A stretch of DNA of 7,882 bases from RGIG1934 sp964492545 (GCA_964492545.1 CAZBKO010000104.1:1-7882); one strand, 5' to 3'. Positions 1 through 7,384 are shown, counted from the stretch's first letter. Translations and numbers: made by a program. Notes: a model not told the origin generated them from the sequence alone.

Positions 1-72
1 TATATTATACTATATTTTAGGTGTAAATGCTCGAATTAATCAGTGTTTCCCTAGACTATGATTTATAGGCTT

Positions 73-102
73 TTGTAAACATGACATTATATGTTTCATA
101 CT
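73..102 (+). promoter_or_regulatory. possible weak promoter for histidine kinase gene
   Basis: TTGTAA (73-78) and CATACT (97-102) are separated by 18 bp. Each has two mismatches to the sigma-A consensus. The pair would start transcription near 108-114, just before the shared AGGAGCATCAC leader block at 114. The match is weak, and other poor candidates exist nearby, such as ATGACA at 81. Nothing else is evident in 1-113: no RNA gene and no convincing open frame. Confidence 0.2.
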
Positions 103-113
103 ACTATTTGGAT

Positions 114-202
114 AGGAGCATCACTAATAGTATTTGGGGCTGAAATGAAATCGCCATTATGAATTTTACTTAGACCCGTTGGAAAAATGCTCCAGAATGA
201 GG
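114..202 (+). promoter_or_regulatory. structured 5' leader of kinase gene (shared with flavodoxin gene)
   Basis: The leader contains AGGAGCATCAC (114-124) and GGAAAAATGCTCC (181-193). GGAGCAT (115-121) can pair with ATGCTCC (187-193), giving a 7-bp stem that closes a 65-nt loop. The stem ends 5 nt before the Shine-Dalgarno GAGG (199-202). The flavodoxin gene at 942-1934 has the same two blocks and the same stem-to-SD spacing, but a short 11-nt loop. This is seen directly. A regulatory role, such as a riboswitch-like element or protein-binding leader, is inference. Confidence 0.4.
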
Positions 203-208
203 ATTATT

Positions 209-940
209 ATGTTCCGATTATATAACAATGAACAAATCGAAAAACTTAAATCCGAAAACGAAGAATTCAGTGAAGCATTCGAATCCTTATCTTCTGATTA
301 CAACATGACTTTGAGAAAGATTGCTCACGAGTTTGGCAATGCCCTTACTCTGATTAACAGTTCTCTTCAAATCATTGAATCCAGTCATCCCGAAGTGCAT
401 TCCTTTAACTACTGGGACAGCACCATGGATGATGTCGGTTACCTAAAGCATCTAATTGCTGAAATATCCTTACTTAACAACAGCGAACATCTTAATCTTT
501 CACCTGTTAATCTGATGTCCATAGTTAAAAACGCAGTTAATTCATTTTCATCTATGCCAATAGTAACTGACAATAATATAACTATTAATTTCACTGCATC
601 GGATAATATTCCTGACATAATGGGTGATTATATCAAATTAAAACAGGTTGTAATTAACATACTCAAAAATGCTATTGAAGCCTCCCAGCCAAATGGTGTA
701 GTGGAGGTCTCTATGTTGATTAATAATGACCGGCTATTTACCATTATAAAGGACAACGGCTGTGGTATGACAAGCGAACAGCTTGATACCATATTTCTTC
801 CGATGATTACATACAAGACCGGTGGTACAGGTCTTGGTCTGCCCATAAGTCGCAAAATAATTAATGCTCACCACGGAACAATCAACGTTATATCTTCGCC
901 TGATAAAGGAAGTTCATTTACTATCTCACTTCCAATATAA
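209..940 (+). CDS. soluble sensor histidine kinase
   Basis: This is a 243-aa protein with the core of a two-component kinase. It would autophosphorylate a histidine from ATP and pass the phosphate to a response regulator. A predicted coiled region (about residues 7-30) leads into a dimerisation and phosphoacceptor segment with HEFGNALTLI (His40). The ATPase domain follows, with an N-box-like NILKNAIEAS (149-158), G1 DNGCGM (182-187) and G2 GGTGLGLPIS (205-214). There is no membrane segment or recognisable sensor domain, so it is probably cytosolic and may sense through a partner. I chose ATG 209 because GAGG lies 6 nt upstream. A TTG at 179 and an ATG at 197 are in frame but less well placed. 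No response regulator is present in the window. Its stop is one base from the convergent flavodoxin gene, with no terminator hairpin between them. The kinase call is secure; its signal is unknown. Confidence 0.9.
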   Translation: MFRLYNNEQIEKLKSENEEFSEAFESLSSDYNMTLRKIAHEFGNALTLINSSLQIIESSHPEVHSFNYWDSTMDDVGYLKHLIAEISLLNNSEHLNLSPVNLMSIVKNAVNSFSSMPIVTDNNITINFTASDNIPDIMGDYIKLKQVVINILKNAIEASQPNGVVEVSMLINNDRLFTIIKDNGCGMTSEQLDTIFLPMITYKTGGTGLGLPISRKIINAHHGTINVISSPDKGSSFTISLPI

Positions 941-941
941 T

Positions 942-1934
942 CTATCTTGAAAAATCAAAAAGTGTATCTAACATTCTAAGAGTTTTGAAGCTTCCCTTAG
1001 CAGTCATTTCACCGCTCATAAATGCTCTCTGAAATGTAAGTCTGCCCTGCACAATTGCATTAAGTGATTCATAAGTAAGCTTGGCTAGTACATCTGTATC
1101 TGTCCTTTGCTCATATCTGCACTCTAATTCCTTACCCTTTACATTAATGAATAAAGTCTTCTTCTTATCACTAATAATAAATGCATATGATGCACTGAAA
1201 TCTTCCTGCGGATTAAATATAACCGTAAATTCTTTTATGAATTCAAGCTCTACCTCTTCACCCTGCTGGCTCAATATTCCCTTGAACATAGTAGCTAATT
1301 CTTCTATATCTTCCTTCTGCTTTTTAACATATATATCATCAGATACATATTTTGAGAGCTGTTCACTCTCCTGTGGTGTAAGGTCAATTGTACTTTTGAT
1401 TATTGTCCTTTTAATAGCATTACTGCTCGAAGGCAGCACCATCTGCTTCTGTGATATCATTCTATATATATTCTCTGCGCGCTTCTCAATAATATTTCTG
1501 TATATTTTACTTGTTTCAAATTCTACAGTTTCCTCTACATATGCGCACACACCATCACATGGAATTCCACCCAAAAGCTCCCATGAGCTCTTCAAATCAG
1601 CAAGAGCCTCGTTCTCTCCGTATGTCGTAGCAATAACAACAGGACACATATAAAGATTACTAATCTTTGTCTTGTCACCATATAACCAGCATGCATCAAG
1701 AAATTGCTGCATATATCCTCCGATACCTTTCCACTCAACGCTTGCAGCCAAAATAATTCCATCTGCCTCTTTTAATGTCTGTGGAAGTGTTGTAATGGAG
1801 TTCTTCATTTCAAACAGATTATATCTGTTAACTTTAACTCTTAATTCATCAAGTACTTTTTCAATCTTATCTAGAACATACAATGTTGGATCTTCAATAA
1901 GGCCTCTTCCACCATAGTAAATATTAATAATCAT
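942..1934 (-). CDS. flavodoxin-like / FMN-reductase-family protein with C-terminal SCP2-like domain
   Basis: This is a 330-aa protein. Residues 1-165 resemble the flavodoxin-like NAD(P)H-dependent FMN reductase fold. They comprise an opening beta strand MIINIYYGGRG, a conserved DGIILAASVEWKGIGGYMQQFLD segment split at about 58-80 whose family role is flavin contact, and a third strand at CPVVIATTYG (97-106). After a linker, about residues 205-328 resemble an SCP2 sterol-carrier-type lipid-binding fold, with the typical ending AFMSGEMTAKGSFKTLRMLD (304-323). The fusion suggests a cytosolic redox or electron-transfer protein that may bind a hydrophobic ligand; the substrate is not readable. The start was set at 1934 because GGAG lies 5 nt upstream. 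An in-frame ATG at 1955 sits inside the leader hairpin. The gene converges on the histidine kinase gene with a 1-bp gap, and it has its own putative promoter overlapping the rhomboid gene's stop codon. The domain assignment is from motif memory, not a search. Confidence 0.8.
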   Translation of the reverse strand: MIINIYYGGRGLIEDPTLYVLDKIEKVLDELRVKVNRYNLFEMKNSITTLPQTLKEADGIILAASVEWKGIGGYMQQFLDACWLYGDKTKISNLYMCPVVIATTYGENEALADLKSSWELLGGIPCDGVCAYVEETVEFETSKIYRNIIEKRAENIYRMISQKQMVLPSSSNAIKRTIIKSTIDLTPQESEQLSKYVSDDIYVKKQKEDIEELATMFKGILSQQGEEVELEFIKEFTVIFNPQEDFSASYAFIISDKKKTLFINVKGKELECRYEQRTDTDVLAKLTYESLNAIVQGRLTFQRAFMSGEMTAKGSFKTLRMLDTLFDFSR

Positions 1935-1939
1935 ATTAA

Positions 1940-1974
1940 CTCCATTCCGGAGCATTTTCCTTTGTGATGCTCCT
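1940..1974 (-). promoter_or_regulatory. hairpin leader upstream of flavodoxin gene
   Basis: On the minus strand, AGGAGCATCAC (1974-1964) is followed by AAA and GGAAAATGCTCC (1960-1949). GGAGCAT (1973-1967) pairs perfectly with ATGCTCC (1955-1949) across an 11-nt loop. The 3' arm ends 5 nt before the Shine-Dalgarno GGAG (1943-1940). No U-tract follows, so this is not an intrinsic terminator for the rhomboid operon. The histidine kinase leader has the same blocks and the same spacing. Confidence 0.45.
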
Positions 1975-2003
1975 GCACATATAATTATGTTTCTTTCAGC
2001 TAT

Positions 2004-2032
2004 ATTGTAATATAATTTTTTAACTGTTTCAA
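2004..2032 (-). promoter_or_regulatory. putative sigma-A promoter for flavodoxin gene
   Basis: Reading leftward, TTGAAA (2032-2027) and TACAAT (2009-2004) are separated by 17 bp, which is close to the vegetative consensus. Transcription would start near 1997, giving an untranslated leader of about 60 nt that contains the GGAGCAT hairpin. The -35 hexamer overlaps the stop codon of the rhomboid gene. Confidence 0.5.
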
Positions 2033-3036
2033 GATAGTTTCTTCTCTCGCATTTTCTTATGAGTCTTAAACATAATCAAGCTGAGTATTACTCCCGATAC
2101 CAAACCACCAATATGTGCTGCATTATCTACACCACCGTTTCCTACTATATTGTAAAATATCAATATAATAAACGCAATTAGTCTTCCCCTCATATTGTCA
2201 AAACTTTTTCTGTTGATCCAAAATGCAACCAAAACAGCACCAATAATTCCAAATATTGCGCCTGATGCTCCGGCAGACACAACATTGTCATCAATTATCA
2301 TATAGTAAACTGACGAAATAATACTTGCAAACAGACCAGTGACAATGTATAAGACAAGATACCTGATTCTTCCAAATATTTGCTCTGCCTGCATTCCAAT
2401 AATATATAGCGAAAGCATATTATTAAATATATGCGCAAAACCAAAGTGCATAAACATACAGGTAAATAACCTATATATCTCACCATTATTAAATTCATAT
2501 GACCAGTAAGAAGCTCCATGATTAAGCATATATAACGTATCAAGAGTTGATCCCTTTGCCTCCATAACCATATAGACAGCAACATTAATTAAAATAATTA
2601 TTATGGTTATCCACGGAAATATTCTTTTTGATCTTCTCTTTTCCTCCAAAAATGCATTACTGGCAATATTCTCCTTCATTTCAGCAAAATCAGTGGGCTG
2701 ATTCTCATATATAATAAGATTCCTGCTCTCTGCATCCAAGAACCAGCATTGCATACTTTCGTGCATGTAGCTGTCCCTCTTAATGTCGTTAGTACATATC
2801 AAATACATCATGTCTATATTCCATATACCCTGCCTATTGAAATATTGTATCAGTGATTCACCCTGCTCAGTTAGCTCCTCCATTCCATAGACCCTTAGTC
2901 CTATATTGTTAACAACAATAAATATATCTAATCCACTGTCTGCATTATTAAAATAAGCAACAACCTGATCGCCTAAAATATTTACTCTGCTATATTCTGC
3001 TGTGGCAAAAATTCTACTCAATTGCGTATAGACCAT
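2029..3036 (-). CDS. rhomboid-family intramembrane serine protease
   Basis: This 335-aa protein belongs to a family that cleaves other membrane proteins within or next to their transmembrane helices. Residues 1-138 form a soluble N-terminal region with no clear family match. It is followed by a basic segment EEKRRSKR and a six-helix rhomboid core. Visible hallmarks are HFGFAHIFNNM (about 197-207), the nucleophile motif GASGAIFG with Ser258, and the catalytic His308 in AAHIGGLVSG, which gives a complete Ser-His dyad. The C-terminus is a short basic tail. The start at 3036 has GGAG 7 nt upstream. An ATG two codons earlier, at 3042, lies too close to that site but cannot be excluded. The gene is last in the leftward Tad-pilus cluster, 64 bp after the FHA gene. 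This placement makes the single-helix pseudopilins plausible substrates, but that is inference. Confidence 0.9.
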   Translation of the reverse strand: MVYTQLSRIFATAEYSRVNILGDQVVAYFNNADSGLDIFIVVNNIGLRVYGMEELTEQGESLIQYFNRQGIWNIDMMYLICTNDIKRDSYMHESMQCWFLDAESRNLIIYENQPTDFAEMKENIASNAFLEEKRRSKRIFPWITIIIILINVAVYMVMEAKGSTLDTLYMLNHGASYWSYEFNNGEIYRLFTCMFMHFGFAHIFNNMLSLYIIGMQAEQIFGRIRYLVLYIVTGLFASIISSVYYMIIDDNVVSAGASGAIFGIIGAVLVAFWINRKSFDNMRGRLIAFIILIFYNIVGNGGVDNAAHIGGLVSGVILSLIMFKTHKKMREKKLS

Positions 3037-3068
3037 ATACATTCTCCAATCGTTTGTATTTGAAATCT

Positions 3069-3097
3069 ACATTAACACCATTTAACATCCCTGTCAA
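3069..3097 (-). promoter_or_regulatory. possible internal promoter before rhomboid gene
   Basis: A perfect -35 hexamer TTGACA (3097-3092) lies 17 bp before TAATGT (3074-3069), in the gap between the FHA gene and the rhomboid gene. The -10 matches the consensus at only three of six positions, so the site may be fortuitous. If real, it would allow rhomboid expression independent of the pilus operon. Confidence 0.25.
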
Positions 3098-3100
3098 ATT

Positions 3101-4186
3101 CTATCTTATCATTACGCAATATACCACCTGTCCAAACATAAGCCTGTCTCCATCCTTTATTTCTTCTATCTTATACGGAATCATTTTACACTCATTTAAA
3201 TATGTCCCATTTGTCGTATTTAAGTCTTCAACAAAATACCTATTACCCTCATTCTCACACTTTGCATGTATCCTGCTTACAGAAGGATCATTTATAACAA
3301 CATCAACCCTATCTTCTAATTTACCTATTACCATACTCGATTCATTCATATAGATATCTTCGTATTTTTTTCTTTCCGGTTTCAGTGTAAGTCCCTTTTT
3401 TTCAATTACAGACAGCAGCACTGTATCTCCAAATTCCTGTGGACTGGTATCTGTACTATATACCGTTTTCTCCTCACAAACCACTGGCATAACCTCTTTT
3501 TTCTTAATCATACCAAGTTTTTCTTTAATAGCCTCTATAAGCTTATCCCATATAGGTTTCTTATCCTCGGGTAAAGGTTGAGATTCCGCTGGCTCAATTT
3601 CCTTTATTTCCTGCACCGGCTTAACATATCCACTATATCCTGACTCAATTATTCTAACTAAGTCTCCAATTACAAATGTATCCTTCGATACAATTTCATT
3701 AAACATATAGGCTTTGCTTATACTGTTGCTATCCTCATAATCTATATTTCCTATAAAATATACAGCCAGCTCCTGCAGCTTAACAATAATATTCTCCTTA
3801 TAAAAAGGATTGTATGTAAACATGGTATCCCCCGTTTCGGCATTCATGAATATCATATCACTGCACAGAATTACATTATCTATCTGCAAAAAGTACTTTT
3901 CTAAATTCTCCGCTGTCTCACAAATTCCCCTGACAATATTAAGGATATCCTCAGCTTTTAACTTTCTTTTCTCAAACAGAATCTTGACTGACTGCATGGA
4001 GGAAATATCATACATAAACTGCTGCCCATCATTTATATATATACTTTTCACCTGTAACAAACCCGGAATATGATTCTCATTAATCATCTTGACCTTATAG
4101 TTGATTTCTGTTTCCGAGGCCTCTATTATCATATAATTTTTTGTCAAATCTGCTTTGTAGTATACATTAAATTCACTCAATTGCAT
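3101..4186 (-). CDS. FHA-domain protein with DUF6382-like N-terminus
   Basis: This is a 361-aa soluble protein with no signal peptide or membrane segment. Residues 1 to about 180 resemble the DUF6382 region found in Clostridia next to Tad pilus genes. Residues 180-265 are a low-complexity, Pro/Lys/Glu-rich linker. A forkhead-associated (FHA) domain at about 270-358 shows GK (288-289), SVSRIHAK (302-309) and NTTNGTYL (323-330). These cover the conserved GR-like, SxxH and NG positions that bind phosphothreonine peptides. The linker contains GDTVLL (253-258), similar to the Thr motifs through which some FHA proteins become phosphorylated and bind themselves. Here the likely Thr is Thr255. The start overlaps the preceding TadE-like gene by 14 bp, implying translational coupling. 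A role as a cytosolic regulator or scaffold of the pilus is inferred from context. No Ser/Thr kinase lies in the window. Confidence 0.85.
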   Translation of the reverse strand: MQLSEFNVYYKADLTKNYMIIEASETEINYKVKMINENHIPGLLQVKSIYINDGQQFMYDISSMQSVKILFEKRKLKAEDILNIVRGICETAENLEKYFLQIDNVILCSDMIFMNAETGDTMFTYNPFYKENIIVKLQELAVYFIGNIDYEDSNSISKAYMFNEIVSKDTFVIGDLVRIIESGYSGYVKPVQEIKEIEPAESQPLPEDKKPIWDKLIEAIKEKLGMIKKKEVMPVVCEEKTVYSTDTSPQEFGDTVLLSVIEKKGLTLKPERKKYEDIYMNESSMVIGKLEDRVDVVINDPSVSRIHAKCENEGNRYFVEDLNTTNGTYLNECKMIPYKIEEIKDGDRLMFGQVVYCVMIR

Positions 4187-4544
4187 CTAGTAACACCTTC
4201 ATTCTTCTTATATTCTCTGCGCCAGTAATGTTTCTGCTAACACTAAACGTTTTTTTAACTGTACCAAGAAAGGGTAGTTTTATTTTCATTACTCCCTCAA
4301 TAATATTCTTCTCACCCTTAACACTTTTTTCAACATCTTCCACTTTAGCCATCAAAGTTACCCGTCTACTAAATGTTTCATCATGATCTACTGCCATAAT
4401 CGCCTGGCTCTGTACAACTGTATAATCATGCATATAAAAAAACATATATATTGTAGTAACAATAACTATCAGTAACATTCCCAATACCATTGTTGTTTCC
4501 ACAGTAATACTACCTCTATTACCTACTCTCTGCATCTTGAACAT
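4173..4544 (-). CDS. short TadE-like pseudopilin
   Basis: This 123-aa minor-pilin-type protein has a 10-residue leader ending at Gly11, then SITVE with Glu16 as the +5 glutamate, and a single hydrophobic helix (about 17-38). This matches the G/xxxxE pattern of TadE/F prepilins, which a type IV prepilin peptidase cuts after the glycine and which stay anchored by the helix. The remaining 85 residues are polar, with no cysteines and no recognisable fold. The start at 4544 has GGGAGA 9 nt upstream and overlaps the 3' end of the larger TadE-like gene by 22 bp. The protein would act in the envelope as a minor pilin or assembly factor. The family assignment rests on the N-terminal motif and operon position. 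Confidence 0.85.
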   Translation of the reverse strand: MFKMQRVGNRGSITVETTMVLGMLLIVIVTTIYMFFYMHDYTVVQSQAIMAVDHDETFSRRVTLMAKVEDVEKSVKGEKNIIEGVMKIKLPFLGTVKKTFSVSRNITGAENIRRMKVLLDAIE

Positions 4545-5419
4545 ATCTTTCTATCTCCCACATCATCCAATGAAATTTCATAAACTGTTCTCTTTAGTCC
4601 ACTGCATTTTCTATTCATATGATATCGGTCCCCACTATCCGTAATATATACAATACTTGAAGCTCCCGGCTGCATTTCTATACACAGTTCACATGGTTTA
4701 TACTTTCCTCCTCCGCTATTCCTAAGGGATGAGACATCATCCATCTTAGCTTCTTTTATTTTTAGTTGTAAATGCGAACAATCTCTATTTGTGTGGTATA
4801 CCGTACCCCTTTCCGTTATATATACAGTTTCACCCTTTGAATGATTTTCATCAACAATACTGATTCCAATCCACGGTCGAAAAAATAATGCCTGCGAAAA
4901 ATACATACTCTTTGTATTTCCTATTAACAGTGGAATTTTTATAATGTACGCTGCCTTTAACAATACTCCTCCATTTTCTTCATAATCAGTATTGGAAAGT
5001 GCGTAATTAATGCCCATAGCTCCCCCAGTCACCATCGATTCATTAACATATTTTCTAAAGTCAGACGAATATAATCTTGCTGCAATATCCGCATCCGTAA
5101 TACCTAAAGCAATTCCTTTTCTATCATACAAATATATGTCTTTTCCAATATCTGCTGCCACATTAACAAATTTACCATTCATATTGTTTTGAAAGCTTAC
5201 TACTACTATAAAATACAGTAATACCAAAACTACCGTCATAAATATCGGTAAACATAATGCTGCTTCAATTGTCACACTTCCCTTATTGGAGGTGAACGAA
5301 GATACCCTTTCCCTATAAATATTTTTTTTATGTGCCTTTTGCACCAGGAGAGAATATGGATTGCATTTTTTTAATGCAGCGTAAGTATATTTAACTTTAC
5401 TATTATAGAAAAAGGGCAT
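4523..5419 (-). CDS. TadE-like pseudopilin with tandem Ada-like Cys/His motifs
   Basis: This 298-aa protein has an unusually long, basic 47-residue leader. A prepilin site follows, with Gly47 then SVTIE and Glu52 at +5, and a hydrophobic helix at about 53-76. Residues 77-195 look like the exported TadE-type domain. The C-terminal 100 residues hold two copies of one pattern. Copy 1 has VYITERGTVYHTNRDCSHL with His209 and Cys214, then CELC (243-246). Copy 2 has VYITDSGDRYHMNRKCSGL with His267 and Cys272, then CSRC (293-296). The spacing H-x4-C...CxxC resembles the metal-binding Cys4-type motif of Ada and of other exported clostridial proteins that carry it as a C-terminal add-on, so zinc binding is plausible. 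The start is firm: AAAGGAGGTGA ends 6 nt before the ATG. The gene lies 15 bp after the DUF5702 gene and overlaps the next TadE gene. The pseudopilin call is strong; the role of the repeats is unknown. Confidence 0.87.
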   Translation of the reverse strand: MPFFYNSKVKYTYAALKKCNPYSLLVQKAHKKNIYRERVSSFTSNKGSVTIEAALCLPIFMTVVLVLLYFIVVVSFQNNMNGKFVNVAADIGKDIYLYDRKGIALGITDADIAARLYSSDFRKYVNESMVTGGAMGINYALSNTDYEENGGVLLKAAYIIKIPLLIGNTKSMYFSQALFFRPWIGISIVDENHSKGETVYITERGTVYHTNRDCSHLQLKIKEAKMDDVSSLRNSGGGKYKPCELCIEMQPGASSIVYITDSGDRYHMNRKCSGLKRTVYEISLDDVGDRKICSRCRE

Positions 5420-5425
5420 CTTCCT

Positions 5426-5436
5426 TCACCTCCTTT
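5426..5436 (-). promoter_or_regulatory. near-perfect ribosome binding site of the TadE-like gene
   Basis: AAAGGAGGTGA on the minus strand is a near-full anti-16S match. It begins at the stop codon (TAA, 5437-5435) of the upstream DUF5702 gene and ends 6 nt before ATG 5419. It fixes the start of the 298-aa protein, including its long leader, and is far stronger than the site before the DUF5702 gene. Confidence 0.8.
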
Positions 5437-7384
5437 AATACGAATATGTGTGTGTTAATGTGTATTTGTATTTCCTCTTGATTCCAAATATAGAAAACAA
5501 TTGATTCACTTCATAATCACAGGTAAAATCAGTGCTATAAATACAATCCTTCAATGTAAATTTGTCATTATAGTCATTCTGAATATTTATATCAATCATA
5601 TCCATTGTTCTGTACACCTGTTTCACACTATTTTGCACCACCAACAGCATTCTAAGATAATCTCTGTAATTAAGTCCATGACCTTTATATTTATTCTTGT
5701 AATTATTCTCATGAAATGACGTTATATTGGTTAACGACGTATTCCAGCTTTTAGATGTTTTTAGCAAACCTATCTCTTCCCCTTCCAAAAGCATTCTTAC
5801 ATCTATTATAGATTCTGCCGTTGCCCATCCTCCTAGAATAATGTACTTTGTTATAGTTACTAAGGGTGTAACTCCCGTAAAGCCCACAATACCGGCAGCA
5901 ATTACCTCAGCCTCCATACATTTTTCCTTATCAGAGAATAAATACACAATATTAAATCCTTCTCTTAACCCAATAAGTTCAGTTACAACAGAACTTAAAT
6001 TCTTTTTATCAGAACTACTTCCACCTATTATGTACTCAATCTCGTATGATAGTTTTTTGTCTGAAGCATTATCTGTATAACAGCTAAAGTAATCCAACAC
6101 ATACTGTGAAAAAAGAATCTTCCTGACATATTCACTCGACGAATCATAATCATAATATTTGTATGTTGTATCATAGCTTTCTGTCTTTGAAGGAAGCTCT
6201 GAATTATCAATCGTACCTGTAGATATCTTTTTGTTATCTGTTAACACCATAGATATAGCTCCATTGCACAATAAATCTTTCAAAAATTCCAATATATTTT
6301 TGCCCGTTTTGTTAATTGCTGTTGTACTGTAATTAATGGCGAACTTGCTGATATCTGGAAGTGTGATATTAAGCTGCATTTTTGTTGAAAAGCTATCTTC
6401 TAGTATTGCCGATTGAATAGTATCTAATTTGTCCTTCATGGTATTCATAGCCTTACTTACATCCTCAACAATTTCAACACACTCTGTGACCTTGTAATAA
6501 TCCGTCTTCTTATCTGAAATCTGTTTTCTTGTATTATTAACCTGTTCTAATATTGACCTGTAAGCTTCATCTCCCAAATCATCCTTGGCATTCTGCAGCT
6601 TCTCATCTAATTCCACAAACATATCCTTTGTGTTATCCATAAATCCACTATACAACTCATCACTTGTTAATACTCTGTTAATCTCAGTTATGGTATCCTC
6701 AGTATACAGCGTTATTACTTGAAACTTCTCTTCATAAAGTGCTTTAATCTGGAGTAAATCATCTGCATTCCCCTTAAAACTATTAATTTGCTTAAGATAA
6801 TCATTTGCTTCTTTGATATACTGTCTTATATCATCAACGTAACCTTTGATGTTTTCAAATGATACTGCAACATCAGCAACACACTCTTCGATATTTTGAA
6901 CAACATCCATACAATTTGACATGGTTTGAAAAAAACTTTTTATCTTATCACTATTTCCTGCGCCCTTCAGCTTGCTAATTATTTCTTCTAAAATATCGCC
7001 TGTAATCTTGTACTTCATTATGGCATCAACTTCTTTAGCTAATCCTTCGCCATTTCTTTCTGTAAAATAGCTTATCTTACTGAGCTTACATTTTGATAAA
7101 TTTAAACCAAACATATCTTTACTGTTAGATAAAGTCTGTTCCATATAATACGAAAAATTGTCTTTTATCTCATCCGGTGTATTCCAAAGACAAAATATAT
7201 CATAATCCTCCAAAACCTCTTTTGCATAACCGGCATAACACGAATCCGTTGTTGAATTCATTAACTCCTTAGCATACGACTTTGATGATACAATACGCGA
7301 TGATTCTATTATTGTGCACATCAGCACAATAAGGCTTGCAAGTAATAATGAAATAAAAATCGTAGTACTTCCTTTATTATTCAT
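5435..7384 (-). CDS. TadG-like pseudopilin, DUF5702 family
   Basis: This is a 649-aa envelope protein. The N-terminus MNNKGSTTIFISLLLASLIV is a very short leader plus one hydrophobic helix (about 7-26), with Gly5 then STTIF. It is prepilin-like, but Phe replaces the +5 glutamate seen in the two TadE-like neighbours. The segment DSCYAGYAKEVLEDYDIF (47-64) and the region at about 440-545 (YEIEYIIGG, LIGLREGFNIVYL, ILGGWATAES, DVRMLLEGE) match the pattern I know from DUF5702 proteins of clostridial Tad loci. Residues about 140-335 are charged, largely helical and probably coiled-coil. Seven or more cysteines are scattered through the exported part. The protein is likely a large minor pilin or surface tether of the Tad system. 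The Shine-Dalgarno site is weak (TAGAG), but the start is 4 nt after the stop of the pilin remnant, consistent with ancestral coupling to pilin translation. I see no frameshift. Confidence 0.85.
   Translation of the reverse strand: MNNKGSTTIFISLLLASLIVLMCTIIESSRIVSSKSYAKELMNSTTDSCYAGYAKEVLEDYDIFCLWNTPDEIKDNFSYYMEQTLSNSKDMFGLNLSKCKLSKISYFTERNGEGLAKEVDAIMKYKITGDILEEIISKLKGAGNSDKIKSFFQTMSNCMDVVQNIEECVADVAVSFENIKGYVDDIRQYIKEANDYLKQINSFKGNADDLLQIKALYEEKFQVITLYTEDTITEINRVLTSDELYSGFMDNTKDMFVELDEKLQNAKDDLGDEAYRSILEQVNNTRKQISDKKTDYYKVTECVEIVEDVSKAMNTMKDKLDTIQSAILEDSFSTKMQLNITLPDISKFAINYSTTAINKTGKNILEFLKDLLCNGAISMVLTDNKKISTGTIDNSELPSKTESYDTTYKYYDYDSSSEYVRKILFSQYVLDYFSCYTDNASDKKLSYEIEYIIGGSSSDKKNLSSVVTELIGLREGFNIVYLFSDKEKCMEAEVIAAGIVGFTGVTPLVTITKYIILGGWATAESIIDVRMLLEGEEIGLLKTSKSWNTSLTNITSFHENNYKNKYKGHGLNYRDYLRMLLVVQNSVKQVYRTMDMIDINIQNDYNDKFTLKDCIYSTDFTCDYEVNQLFSIFGIKRKYKYTLTHTYSY

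Noticed and set aside
179..208. TTG (179) or ATG (197) as the histidine kinase start
   Set aside because: ATG 209 has GAGG at a 6-nt spacing, and the upstream codons overlap the leader stem shared with the flavodoxin gene.
1081..1653. 190-codon open frame on the plus strand
   Set aside because: It lies entirely antisense to the flavodoxin/SCP2 gene, is rich in Ser/Leu/Ile as a reverse-frame shadow would be, and matches no family.
1949..1973. Intrinsic terminator of the rhomboid/Tad operon
   Set aside because: The stem is perfect but is followed by CGGAATGG rather than a T-run, and it sits next to a ribosome binding site and downstream of a good promoter.
2298..2585. 95-codon open frame on the minus strand
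   Set aside because: It is an alternate frame inside the rhomboid gene, whose own frame carries all the catalytic motifs.
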